64,000 nucleotides of DNA, from contig CM060104.1 of the NCBI GenBank assembly GCA_030522415.1, positions 19,140,825 through 19,204,824 on the forward strand, in the 5' to 3' direction. Source of the DNA: Channallabes apus. Taxonomy: Eukaryota; Chordata; Actinopteri; Siluriformes; Clariidae. Below, piece after piece: positions 22,411 to 30,830 of the stretch (positions are counted from its first letter, which is position 1; each line of letters starts with the position of its first letter). The notes under the pieces are model-generated. The model was given only the letters and a program-made list of their open reading frames with translations, was not told the origin of the DNA and did no database searches. The position numbers and the translations under genes are program-made.

Positions 22411-24096
22411 CTACCTGATCTCTTTGAGCATGTTGAGCATGTCATCCAAAGCCTGCCTGTAAGCACTGATTACCACAGTTGGATGCATCTGCTGCTCCAG
22501 AAACTGCTCCGCTACTGAGAGCATCTCTCCAGCTACAAACAAACACAGATTCTTATTATACTGTGATTTATTATTTTACTCAGTCCAAACCATGTTTTCA
22601 TATTTAAAAATAAAAACAGTAAAACATTCATCCCCAATAGACAAATTCCCCACCCCCATAATTCATAGATTTTATTGAGACAGAAGAAATTTCGCTCACC
22701 CAAAATAATGACAGAGGTGGTGCCGTCTCCCACTTCCTCATCCTGAGTGCGGCTGATCTCAATCATGGACTTGGCAGCAGGATGCTGCACTTGGATCTAC
22801 AGCAAAATGTCAGTGACAGTTAAAATGTCAACAAAACAAACAGCATGCATGAATATCTGTTAGATTTCTATTTTACCACCTCTCTCAGAATGGCATTGCC
22901 ATCATTGGTCATGACGATTCCTCCCATAGGGTCCAACAACATCTTTAAAAAAAAAAAAAAAAAAAAAAATACAATTTAATTAACACCTGTTAACATTTAT
23001 TATAACTATCTTTAGCGAAGTGATCATAACTGGACCGACAAGATGAATAGCTGCTTTGTGTTCCTTCGATGCAGTCCACTGACATGACCACATTTGTGAT
23101 CAGATAGCAATAGATGGATGATAACACCCTAATTCTACTTTCGTAACGGACATGGGTGAGCTGATGCGTCTGATTTTTTTTATTACTAAAAAAAATTTAA
23201 ACCCTAGCCCTTTTTACGTTCAGTAATGCAATTTGGCTACAATCCACCAGTAAAATCCTCAGCATGGAGCTGATGCTCAGATCAAGTGAGGAGCTTTAAT
23301 CTTTACACACCTTCATCATAGCTCTTGGTCCCAGACATGTCCTGATGACATCTGCTATGGTCTGAAACACAAAGAAGACATTTTAGTTAATGGAATACAG
23401 TTAAAATACAGTGAGCGAAGGCTTGAACGAGTAAATTATAAATCGTTGACTTACTTTTGCTGCGCTAATATTTCCTATCTGGACCTTCCTGCCAGATTCT
23501 CTTTTCATATTCTGGCCTAAAATAAAGACAACATTTTAGATGCAATTTAACACAGAAAGAAGTGCATGTGGGTTGAGACCGTAAGTAGCTGGGTGGGGTC
23601 TAGCAGCTTAAGCAATTGTGATTAACTAGCTTTATTAATAAATTTTGAGGAACATCACAACCTGTCGGTCAAAACCTGGGTACCAGACCCAGCTAGAATT
23701 CACTGTAACCGTAGTGTAACGGTAACAGGTGATGAAATGTTTAAGTTATAAACGAACATTATCCAGTGTTCTGCGGGCACAGCAAGGTCAATATGCTAAA
23801 TATCTTCCACTTCCTCATTGAAAGAAAATCTTGATTAATGCTAAATATATACAAGTAGCTAGTCACAGACTAACAAGAAAGCTAAGCGCCAGATAAGCTA
23901 GTTAGCCGGTGACCAAGCTAGGCCCATGCCATGCCCGTTAGCATGTTAGCCTACCACCAGTTACTAAGGGAATAGGCTTAAAAACAGCTATTACTAATTA
24001 ACTGACGTGTCGCTAATAAAGCGACCTTCAAGTGAATATATAAAGACATGAAAAGCAATGAATCTTACTAAGCACGAGAACCGGTCTCCCCATCAT
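17549..24096 (-). CDS. cct3: T-complex protein 1 subunit gamma (CCT3, TRiC chaperonin)
   Basis: Fourteen coding exons on the minus strand: 24069-24096, 23455-23516, 23311-23361, 22880-22942, 22700-22796, 22415-22532, 22071-22257, 20939-21088, 20724-20856, 20528-20609, 20216-20396, 19615-19860, 18344-18475, 17549-17641. They sum to 1623 bases, 540 aa (human 545), with all phases matching. The protein begins [10 protein letters not shown]. It carries the chaperonin signature [25 protein letters not shown] at residues 91-96, the apical region [14 protein letters not shown], the ATPase loop [10 protein letters not shown] and the C-terminal [17 protein letters not shown]3 is one of eight paralogous subunits of the cytosolic TRiC ring, folding actin, tubulin and WD40 proteins with ATP. 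No key residue is missing. Intron 6 has extreme homopolymers and intron 12 holds a Tc1 derivative. Confidence 0.98.
18567..19554 (+). mobile_element. Tc1-like transposon family B, short derivative in cct3 intron 12
   Basis: The element is 988 bp, flanked by TA, and ends in CAGGTCCTTCTAAAAAAATT and its complement. It lies antisense to cct3. Compared with the copy at 57165-58518 its left inverted repeat is collapsed to about 30 bp: the outer TTAGCATAT motif is joined directly to an inner one, as if lost by recombination between them. The right repeat is also shortened. The transposase frame is broken. Confidence 0.9.
18721..19472 (+). pseudogene. Tc1 transposase (family B), frameshifted and C-terminally truncated
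   Basis: The start [20 protein letters not shown] is followed by a frame change, then [20 protein letters not shown] (helix-turn-helix). After another change [20 protein letters not shown] leads into the catalytic half, with [18 protein letters not shown] and [20 protein letters not shown]. The first catalytic segment, normally before [14 protein letters not shown], is missing. The frame ends about 20 residues after the KRKLRDTR motif, so the last roughly 50 residues found in family A (EWAKIPPERCKRLVASYRKR and onward) are absent. The sister copy at 57 kb has the identical junction. Confidence 0.85.
21355..21720 (+). repeat. Dispersed fish repeat R1 (copy 2, decayed) in cct3 intron 7
   Basis: It shows the same order of blocks as at 6708-6950: GGTTCGCAGGGAGGCTATCT, CAGGGTGCCAATCCAG-like, GGAGGAAACCGGAGCACC, GAAAACATGCAAACTCC, GGAATCAAACC. 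This copy extends further at the 3' side. The minus-strand ORF over it is spurious. Confidence 0.7.
22258..22414 (-). other. cct3: cct3 intron 6: 157 bp with T-run after donor and C-run before acceptor
   Basis: On the transcribed strand the donor GTAGTGCC is followed by an uninterrupted T-run of about 35. The acceptor AG is preceded by an uninterrupted C-run of about 20. The flanking exons are in phase and conserved, so the intron is real. Length variation in either run is likely between individuals, and assembly error in run length is possible. Confidence 0.85.
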
Positions 24097-25065
24097 GTTT
24101 GCGGCGTGGTTCGTTAGCCGGCAGAGAGATCCGCACGCAGTGTGAAGAAGAAAGGAAGACCGAGGCGTGGCCGGAGACTCGCTGCAGTAGCCCACCAATG
24201 ACCAACAAGGAAACTATGATAAACGTTATTCATTGCCAATCATAAGCGAGGATGGTGGTTTTATAGGCGGGACAGAGTGGATAAAAGCATAAAGGATGAC
24301 TTTAGTTGGGGCGGGGCTTTAACTGAAAGTGCCAGAATATTCTCTCTGGTGAACTTGTAGCGAGAGTCTACCGGTCCATATAAAGATATAAAAGTCGTGT
24401 TCGGCTTGTTTTACCTCAAATAATAACAAAGAAATGTACACTCATTTTAGTGTTAAAATATTCAGGCACTAAAATGAAAAAATAAAATAAAATAATAAAA
24501 AAACATCTTAGTTCTAATAATTGTATTGCATGACAAATCCCCTCAAAACAAATGAGTCGTAAAACGTTATAAAAGGTCTAGTTACACGCAACAATTTCAC
24601 GAACGTTTCTAAAATGTTTTTTTAAATCACGTGACAATGTGGAAGGAAGTACCACGGCTCTCAGAATCGAAAAGAAAGACCTAATGAAACGGTAAAATAC
24701 TTTACTGTGCAAAGAGACGGTAATGTAGAGTTAGCATTAGACGGCAGGAGGCGATCACGTGATTTTATGCACTTATGAGCTTATGCAAGTCATGCAAATT
24801 TAAAAATATAAATGTTCTGCATCATAATGAATATATTAGACACAAGTCAAATATATCTTAACGATGGAGTCTTGAAATAATAATAACAATAATCGACATC
24901 CTTTTTTATTTCATCCGCGGGTTTGAAGAACAAAACCAAATACAGTACAATGGGTAAGGAGGTAGTGCTGAGTCCAAGCTGTTTCACTTGTAGTAGTTTC
25001 CTCATGAGAAGGAACTAATGTTCAAAAGTTGGTATAGTTCGTGAGGTTTTTAATGTTAAAACAAT
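24097..25065. other. Upstream region of cct3, no gene
   Basis: This stretch holds the inferred cct3 promoter (CCAAT, GC box and heat-shock-like element, listed separately), and then AT-rich sequence without recognisable coding or repeat content. Confidence 0.55.
24193..24350 (-). promoter_or_regulatory. cct3: Candidate cct3 promoter elements: CCAAT, GC box, heat-shock-like element
   Basis: Upstream of the cct3 start I see two CCAAT motifs (ACCAATGA near 24195 and GCCAATCA near 24236) and a GC box GGGGCGGGGC at 24308-24317. There is also AGAATATTCT at 24334-24343, an inverted GAA-TTC pair as in heat-shock elements. CCT genes are known to be heat-shock-factor responsive in vertebrates, so the site is plausible. 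Only two units are present, while strong elements have three or more. Function is inferred. Confidence 0.4.
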
Positions 25066-25200
25066 GCGCTACTTGCACGCCGACTTCCGCGTTCTTTTCA
25101 ATAGGGCTCAGTCAGTTCCGGTTTAGCAATGGCTACGTTCTACACCCGCTGTCTCCAGGATCTCCCACTGATTAACGTTACTGACGTGCATCGTATTTGC
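25066..25200 (+). pseudogene. 5' fragment of an unassigned multicopy gene; upstream part shared with the THAP gene at 28 kb
   Basis: The stretch from ACTACTTGCACGC to the ATG at 25129 is an inverted copy of the upstream region of the THAP gene at 28165-28245, sharing CTACTTGCACGC, ACTTCCGC, AATAGGGCTC and AGTTCCGGTTTA. After the ATG it codes MATFYTRCLQDLPLINVTDV and a few more residues, then runs into AT-rich repeat. I have the impression of an N-terminus seen in multicopy fish genes with SWIM and YqaJ-like domains, but cannot confirm it. It is truncated by the repeat to its right. Confidence 0.45.
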
Positions 25201-25244
25201 AAAATAACCATATTATATAATATATATTATATTCTATATAAGAT

Positions 25245-25403
25245 CTTATTAAAGTCAAAGTCAACTTTATTGTCAATTCTGCCACATGTACAGGACATAC
25301 AGAGAAATTAAATTGCGTTACTCTCAGACCCTTGGTGGATAACATAACATTAAATACATAAAGTAGAATAAAAAAATTAAAATATGAATAAATACAATTA
25401 TAC

Positions 25404-25456
<53 letters not shown>

Positions 25457-25600
25457 AAATACAATATACACGTAAGGGCACATGGCAGAGAGTGCAAATG
25501 CAGACATACTGTATAGTGCAAATAGAGCTTGTAAGTATGATAAAGGGATAGAGAGTAGCCCTGTAACAGACAAGAGTCTTATGAGGTAGACTAAGAGCAG
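25245..25600 (+). repeat. Dispersed fish repeat R3, interrupted by an (AT)n tract
   Basis: AAGTCAACTTTATTGTCAATTC, GCCACATGTACAGGACATACA and TTGCGTTACTCTCAGACCC are in the order of a widespread teleost repeat. It appears to continue after the AT tract at 25408-25453 (GTAAGGGCACATGGCAGAGAG and beyond). Class unassigned. The ORFs of alternating Tyr and Ile come from AT repeats. Confidence 0.65.
25408..25453 (+). repeat. (AT)n microsatellite
   Basis: About 22 AT units stand in a row. Confidence 0.95.
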
Positions 25601-25604
25601 TATG

Positions 25605-25651
<47 letters not shown>

Positions 25652-25654
<3 letters not shown>

Positions 25655-25876
25655 AGCGTTTTTCGACGCTAGCAGGGATCTTGGAGGACGAGTGAGCTTA
25701 CTTGCTCCCCAATGCAAATGGCTGGGGAGTAGTTTATTACTCTCACCACAAGCACACATACACACACCCAACTTGGCCAAAGCCACTAACCCAAACACCC
25801 CTCTCTCTCATGGTAGAGACAGAGAAAACCCCCGCAAAGCATGACGGTCGTCAGCCACCGGCCTGCCCATGCCACA
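25652..25876 (-). repeat. 3' LTR of the gypsy-type element (225 bp)
   Basis: It begins TGTAGCGTTTTTCGACGCTA on plus and ends CCATGCCACA. It is nearly identical to the other LTR apart from a 21-base gap in the CACACATA region and a few substitutions. Near identity suggests a recent insertion. Confidence 0.9.
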
Positions 25877-26273
25877 CTGCCCCCACGCGAGCTGTGACCG
25901 TCCCCGGCGTTCACGGGGTCCTGTTGTAGTGCACATTGTCCCGGAGGCGGTCCGGCCTCCGCAGAGTTCGATGTCTCGCCGGCGTGCGGCTGGTAAGGCG
26001 CAAGACGGTCTCGGTGGAGCAACACTCGCGCCCGTCCCGCCAACCGCACTCGGTAAATGAACTCGGCGAGCTGAGCGATTACCATACAGGGGCCCACCCA
26101 GTGAGACATGAGCTTGGGTGAACGCCCTCTCTTCCTTCCGGAACACACCCACACCTGCTCACCAGCAACAAAGCCTCGCCCCTGGCTGTGAGTGTCCACG
26201 CCCACACGCTCCACAGGTGCCCCCACCCGCAAGTCCTGCAGCGGTGCCCGCGAGCGCTGGGTGGGGCCCTTCT
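25877..26273 (-). pseudogene. Integrase C-terminal tail of the gypsy-type element
   Basis: The minus-strand frame through this region includes FVAGEQVWVCSGRKRGRSPK, LMSHWVGPCMVIAQLAEFIY and VLLHRDRLAPYQPH. This is the usual C-terminal end of Ty3/gypsy integrases, with the SPKL-W-GP-V motif and the closing RLAPY motif. The HHCC zinc finger and DDE core are absent. An upstream stretch with proline-rich sequence joins it to the end of the gag region without the rest of pol. Describes a fossil only. Confidence 0.8.
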
Positions 26274-27113
26274 TTACCAGCGGCGGCGCAGGTGAAACGA
26301 CTGCGGGCGATGCTCTCGGCGAGGGAGTAACTCGGCACACGCGCTCTTCACCTCGCTCGCAGTACCGACGACGCGCTTTGCTGCCCGGATGTTCACCTGG
26401 CACGCCACCGGCGCTCGTCCGACGGCTACTGGGGTACGCTGTCCCTCAGGCCTAGGAACGTTGCCTCGGCATCGCCGCGAAACCCCAGAGACTTTTCCAT
26501 TGTCTAGCCGTGACGGGTAGCCCTGTCCCCGGCTAGATTCACCTACCAAGTGGCCCCGAGCTGCGGGCGGTCGCTCGGCTCTTTCGCTGTGATGCACCGC
26601 AGTTATGGGTTCAGCGTGCTGTGCTGCGCGTAGCGCCTCGGTGAGGGAAGCTGGTGCTGCTAACCTGATGTGCTCACGGAGCCGCGGCGGTCGGAGCCCT
26701 TGAAGAAAAGCGCGATACGCTAGCTCTTCCTGCTTATTGGGCTCGCACTCTGGATAACCCCGGCGTGCCAGGCCTCTTAAGTCCATGGCAAACGCGCCCA
26801 GTGGCTCAGACGCGCGCCGCTCGCGGACCGCCAGCTCCTCGCACGCTGCTTCTTGACGGTCACCGGCGCCGAACCGGAGGTGAAGCGACTCGCGAAGCTT
26901 TGCCCAGTCCTTCCGCTCATCGGCCCGGAAGTCTTCCAGTGCCCGGAGCGCGTCGCCCTTCAGCGAGAGTGCTACCCTTACGGCCGTTTCCGCCGGAGAC
27001 CAGCCTGCGAAGTCGGCGGCTAACTCCACTTGGGCGAAGAACGCGTAGGGTTCGACGGCGCCGTTGTAGGAGGGAAGGCGCAGCTGCAGCGCACATCGCC
27101 GGCACAGCGTCAA
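26274..27113 (-). CDS. Gag-like capsid ORF of the gypsy-type element
   Basis: The open frame is 279 codons from the first ATG. Family-type features are LRLPSYNGAVEPYAFFAQVE (entry into the capsid domain), LSLKGDALRALEDF, WAKLRESLHLRFG, LGAFAMDLRGLARRGYPE and AYRAFLQGLRPPRLREHIRL. These match the order of the Ty3/gypsy gag capsid fold. A CCHC zinc knuckle is not seen; the frame runs instead into a junction with the integrase tail region. A second frame at 26917-27297 starts MEIFEFERTAEDLRKIQEGR close to the primer-binding-like site and may be the true gag N-terminus, joined by a frame change. Expression is unproven. Confidence 0.7.
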   Translation of the reverse strand: MTLCRRCALQLRLPSYNGAVEPYAFFAQVELAADFAGWSPAETAVRVALSLKGDALRALEDFRADERKDWAKLRESLHLRFGAGDRQEAACEELAVRERRASEPLGAFAMDLRGLARRGYPECEPNKQEELAYRAFLQGLRPPRLREHIRLAAPASLTEALRAAQHAEPITAVHHSERAERPPAARGHLVGESSRGQGYPSRLDNGKVSGVSRRCRGNVPRPEGQRTPVAVGRAPVACQVNIRAAKRVVGTASEVKSACAELLPRREHRPQSFHLRRRW

Positions 27114-27314
27114 CGTTGGGCTCCGTTCCGAGATCCAGTGCCGGGATCCTCATCTCGCCGATCCATTTTCGTCGTGCCGCTTTGCTGGCACTGGTTCCAT
27201 CCGGGAGATGCTTCTTCCGGAGTCGTGCTGCAAATCGGCGGCCCTCCTGAATCTTTCGCAGGTCCTCCGCCGTTCGCTCAAACTCAAAAATCTCCATCCC
27301 ACTTCTGACACCAA

Positions 27315-27557
27315 TGTAGCGTTTTTCGACACTAGCAGGGATCTTGGAGGACGAGTGAGCTTACTTGCTCCCCAATGCAAATGGCTGGCGAGTAGTTTAT
27401 TACTCTCACCACAAGCACACATACACAAGTCAAGCACACACATACACACACCCAACTTGGCCAAAGCCACTAACCCAAACACCCCTCTCTCTCATGGTAG
27501 AGACAGAGAAAACCCCCGCAAAGCATGATGGTCGTCAGCCACCGGCCCGCCCATGCC

Positions 27558-27560
<3 letters not shown>
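27315..27560 (-). repeat. 5' LTR of the gypsy-type element (246 bp)
   Basis: It is the partner of 25652-25876. It has an extra CACA-rich 21 bases made by a local tandem repeat of CAAGTCAAGCACACACA-like sequence. Flanked outside by (AT)n. Confidence 0.9.

Positions 27561-27604
<44 letters not shown>

Positions 27605-27624
<20 letters not shown>
27605..27624 (+). repeat. (AG)n microsatellite
   Basis: About ten AG units directly follow the AT tract. Confidence 0.9.
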
Positions 27625-27643
27625 GGATAACACATTGTAAATA

Positions 27644-28175
27644 CTACCCTGTACTGTGTTCTGTAAATGTACAGTCACGCTGAACGTGTAGCTCTTGTAG
27701 ATGTTTTTTCAGCTCCTCCACTTCATTAGAAAGTTCTTCTATTTTACCACATGTCAGGTCTAATAATGAAGGCTCAGGAATGTTACTGTAATCATGATCC
27801 ATCGTTACATCCATGGGTACGGGTTCGACGGATACCACTTCAGTAGGACCGCGGTGCTTTAACGGCGTAATCATTCCAGGCTAAAAGCACTGGTACAGCG
27901 CCAGTTAATAACTTTTTTCGTGCCTCTGGTGTTTGCGGTTCAATAATCTGATCACTGCTAAAATGTTTACTGCAAACCTTAAAATTGCTGGTAGGACAAA
28001 AATCGTCTCGGCGTATGTTCACAAGCCGCCACCGTTTTCTAAGGTCCGTTGAACTTCGCAGAAGATGTACACAGCGGAACACAACAGTGTACGTTTTATA
28101 CCTTCTGCTGTCTCTGAAAACTCTAAACACACTTTTTTTCTGAACATTTCCTCCAAACTCCAACACAATGGCCAA
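27644..28175 (-). pseudogene. THAP-domain gene, frameshifted (damaged zinc finger)
   Basis: Two frames on minus give a THAP-like protein. The lower frame holds DLRKRWRLVNIRRDDFCPTS, KVCSKHFSSDQI and the closing AVPVLLAWND, which is the second half of a THAP zinc finger (the C-x2-H pair CSKH is present). The first half, HCCVPLCTSSAKFNG, sits in another frame at 28043-28089, and the linking segment that usually holds a His-x-Phe-Pro motif is missing. Past the domain a second frame change near 27845 leads to a tail with a coiled coil, GKIEELSNEVEELKKHLQEL. I infer a dead copy. THAP domains bind DNA and are common in P-element- or Kolobok-type transposases and derived genes. The alternative is assembly error at the two shifts. 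Confidence 0.65.
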
Positions 28176-28245
28176 TAAACCGGAACTCAGCGAGCCCTAT
28201 TACTTCAAAGCGGAAGTACGTCACGAGTCTGCGTGCAAGTAGTCC
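28165..28245 (-). repeat. Inverted partner of 25066-25135
   Basis: Upstream of the THAP start, minus strand: GGACTACTTGCACGCAGACT, then ACTTCCGC, AATAGGGCTCGCTGAGTTCC and GGTTTA. It pairs in reverse with 25066-25135, so the two face each other over about 3.1 kb. Confidence 0.7.
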
Positions 28246-28329
28246 ATTATCTAATCATAGCTGGTCTTAATATTAGGCAAATACAACCCCAGACTAACAA
28301 TATATTCGGTTAAATCTTGGATTGCCAGC

Positions 28330-28440
28330 ATAGTTCGTTTTGGAAACGTGCTTGAAATCCAAAGCACTTGTATATCAAAGTGAATTTCCCCATAAGAATG
28401 AATGGAAATGCAGATGATTCACTCCACAACCTAAACATAT
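28330..28440 (+). mobile_element. Tigger/pogo-like terminal fragment
   Basis: AAGCACTTGTATATCAAAGTG, AATTTCCCCATAAGAATGAA and CACTCCACAACCT resemble the terminal region of Tigger-like elements and match, with changes, the fragment at 46260-46433. No transposase frame is recognised to the right. Confidence 0.5.
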
Positions 28441-28899
28441 TCACATAAAATAATTCATATAATTAAGTAACAATAAAACAAATTAACCTGCAATTCAACA
28501 ATAAAAAGATTTGTGGCTGGTCTAAGTGAGGAGAGGAGGAAGAGGGGGACTACTGTGTAGGACGACTTTCACACACACACTAACAATCACTGCTCTCTGA
28601 CAAGAGTGTGTCTGTCAGAACAAGAAACCTAATGACACTTGCTCGCCTCCCTTTGAAGTATTTGTGTGACATTGCATTGTCGTTAAACAGAATCATCGCT
28701 TGCACTGGAACAGCCTTCTTAACCTTTTTCTGCACAAGGGCTGTTGTTGCAGTACTGTTACTAAAAAACAGTGAATGCACTTGGACACATGAGTAACGCA
28801 CACGCACCGAGACTGAGCACGGGAGATGATTACCCATAATCCCACAGCCAGAGAGAGAAAAGAACCATTGGTTGTTATTAGTGACACTCGGCAGACAAA

Positions 28900-30008
28900 G
28901 CGCCTTGTTTAGCAAGGCAAGGTTTCACTGTTTTTGAAGTTCAACGTTCTACAGTGAGAAAGATATTCACAAGTGGAGAGCATTTAAGACAGTTGCCAAT
29001 CTTCCCAGGAGTGGACTTCGCAGCACTTTCACCCCATCATCAGATGCTCAGTGAAAAACAAACAAAAAACTAAGAGCTACATCTCAGACTCGTTCATGCC
29101 TCACTGAGTATGTTCAAATCCATGACAGCACAATTAAAAGAAGACTGAACAAGTACGGTTTGTTTGGAAGGGTTACCCCAAGAAAGCCTCTTCTGTCTAA
29201 AAGGAACATGAAGCATGACTGAAGTTCACAAAACTGCAACCACAAGGCTTCTGGAACAATGTCCTATGGACAAATGAGACCATGGATGAGTGGATGTGTG
29301 ACTTTAATGCACAGCACCAATTTTGTAGATTTCAGGAGAAATCCCTCATACCTACTGAAAAGCACGGGGGTGGAGGCGTCATGATTTGTGCTTGCTTTTG
29401 CAACAATGGACCTTGAATCAACCATAAACTCCTTTGTATACCAGAGTAATCTGACAAAAGGGGACCATCTGTCTGACAGCTAAAGCTTGGTCGAAATTGG
29501 GTCATGCAACAGGACAATGATCAGAAGAACATCAGTAAATATCCATCAGAATAGTTGAAAAATTAAAGCATCATGGTATTGGAATGGCCTAGTCAAAGTT
29601 CAGACCTCAACCCAATTGAAATGCTGTGGCAGGACCTTAACAGAGCAGTGCATAACTGAATGTGCAAAAACCTAAAAAAAAACTGAAGCAATGATGTAAA
29701 GAAGAATGCATCAAAATTCCTCCACAGTGATGTGAGAGACTGATAAAAGCATACAGGAATGATTACTTCCAAGTTATTGCTGCTGAAGTGGATCTACAAG
29801 CTATTGAAACATGGGGTACTTAGCACTGCCCATGTTTATCTCTTTTCCCTTTATTTTTTGCTACATAATGGCACATTGAAAAAAGTTATGTTGTTCAACT
29901 GAGGTTGTACAGTATTTGACTAATATTAAGACCCGATACGATCAGATGATTTTTATTATGTTTTTACAGACAATTAAGAGAGGGGATACTAACTTTTGAA
30001 CATGACTG
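28900..30008 (+). mobile_element. Decayed Tc1-like transposon (family D)
   Basis: Translation in broken frames gives a Ser-Gly-Leu-Arg stretch, HDSTIKRRLNKYGLFGRV, KPLLSKRNMK, FWNNVLWTNETM (the first catalytic Asp appears as Asn), [37 protein letters not shown] and an RLIKAYRNDYFQVIAAE-type tail. Frameshifts and stops are numerous. The right end reads CTTTTGAACATGACTGTA. It is clearly dead and older than the other Tc1 copies. Confidence 0.8.
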
Positions 30009-30012
30009 TACT

Positions 30013-30078
30013 GTATGTATTGTGTGTGTGTATGTGTGTGTGTACTGTGTACACGCGTGTACACACACACACACACGG
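30013..30078 (+). repeat. (TG)n - (CA)n imperfect palindrome
   Basis: TGTGTGTGTATGTGTGTGTG runs into CTGTGTACACGCGTGTACAC and then ACACACAC. The central part is self-complementary and could form a hairpin. Confidence 0.85.
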
Positions 30079-30119
30079 TCAAAATGTAAACTACACACAC
30101 ACATGGTCAAAATGTAAAC

Positions 30120-30830
30120 TAACACGCAGATTATTAAGATAAACAGATTAGTCCTAAATTAAGAAAAGGGAATGCCCTTTATAATGACTTTTACTATGCG
30201 TATATCATGGGAGGACACATGCTGCAAATGTGCAGGCTAAAAAAAATCTCTAAACAACTGTTGCCGTTTTGATTAAGCAAAAATTTTGAAAAAGCAGAAA
30301 TATTTAGGCTAAATAAATTCAGCACAGTATACCTGCAATGTGTGGCAAAAAGTGAAGTTGATTTTGTTAAAAGTTATCAAAACTGTAACAATAACTATAG
30401 TACTGAACTCAAAATACAATATGTAAAATGTCAGATTAGATATTCCTTGTCCTCAACACTATAGTAGCTCCCAATACATTAATACACAACACAAACAATC
30501 TACAAACTGTAAGTGTGAAATAATCACCTCCCTGACTATTCTCATACTAAGGAAGATTGTGGCCTCCAGCAAAAAGGACTGGCTTTATAACAAGAACTGC
30601 AATGATACAGGTTCAACTTATTTGTATTCCTATTGCTGAAATTACAGCCTAACTACAGATGTTTTATAGTCCATATATGCAATAGTGGAGCAGTTTTAAG
30701 TAACCCATTTGGGCAAGTATCATTATAGCATGATTTAAAAAAAAATGCAAAGCTGGGCACAAAATGACAAACATTGTCCACAATGTCAACAGATAAAATC
30801 TGTTGGACTTTTCTCATTGTCAGGTCCAAT
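30120..30830. other. 3' UTR of the PDIA gene and intergenic DNA
   Basis: No coding sequence is seen below the stop of the disulfide isomerase gene. The transcript end is not resolved. Confidence 0.4.

Larger units (their letters stand above)
25652..27560 (-). mobile_element. Ty3/gypsy-type LTR retrotransposon lacking most of pol
   Basis: Two direct LTRs (25652-25876 and 27315-27560) both read TGTAGCG to GCCACA. The element is coded on the minus strand. Next to the 5' LTR lies a primer-binding-like TGGTGTCAGAAGTGGGAT, and next to the 3' LTR a purine-rich GCGTGGGGGCAG. Internally there is a gag-like ORF and, at the other end, an integrase C-terminal tail. There is no protease, reverse transcriptase or RNase H. 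The internal region is markedly GC-rich compared with the flanks. I infer a deletion derivative that could move only with enzymes from a full-length relative. Confidence 0.88.
25609..27604 (+). repeat. (AT)n microsatellite split by an LTR retrotransposon
   Basis: An AT tract at 25609-25651 ends directly at the left LTR, and another at 27561-27604 starts directly after the right LTR, followed by (AG)n to 27624. The simplest reading is one AT tract interrupted by insertion of the element. A target-site duplication cannot be distinguished inside AT repeats. Confidence 0.8.

Noticed and set aside
25178..25798. Minus ORFs of alternating Tyr/Ile (also at 10402-10704, 25324-25521 and 51617-51982)
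   Set aside because: Artefacts of (AT)n tracts, which have no stop codon in some frames.
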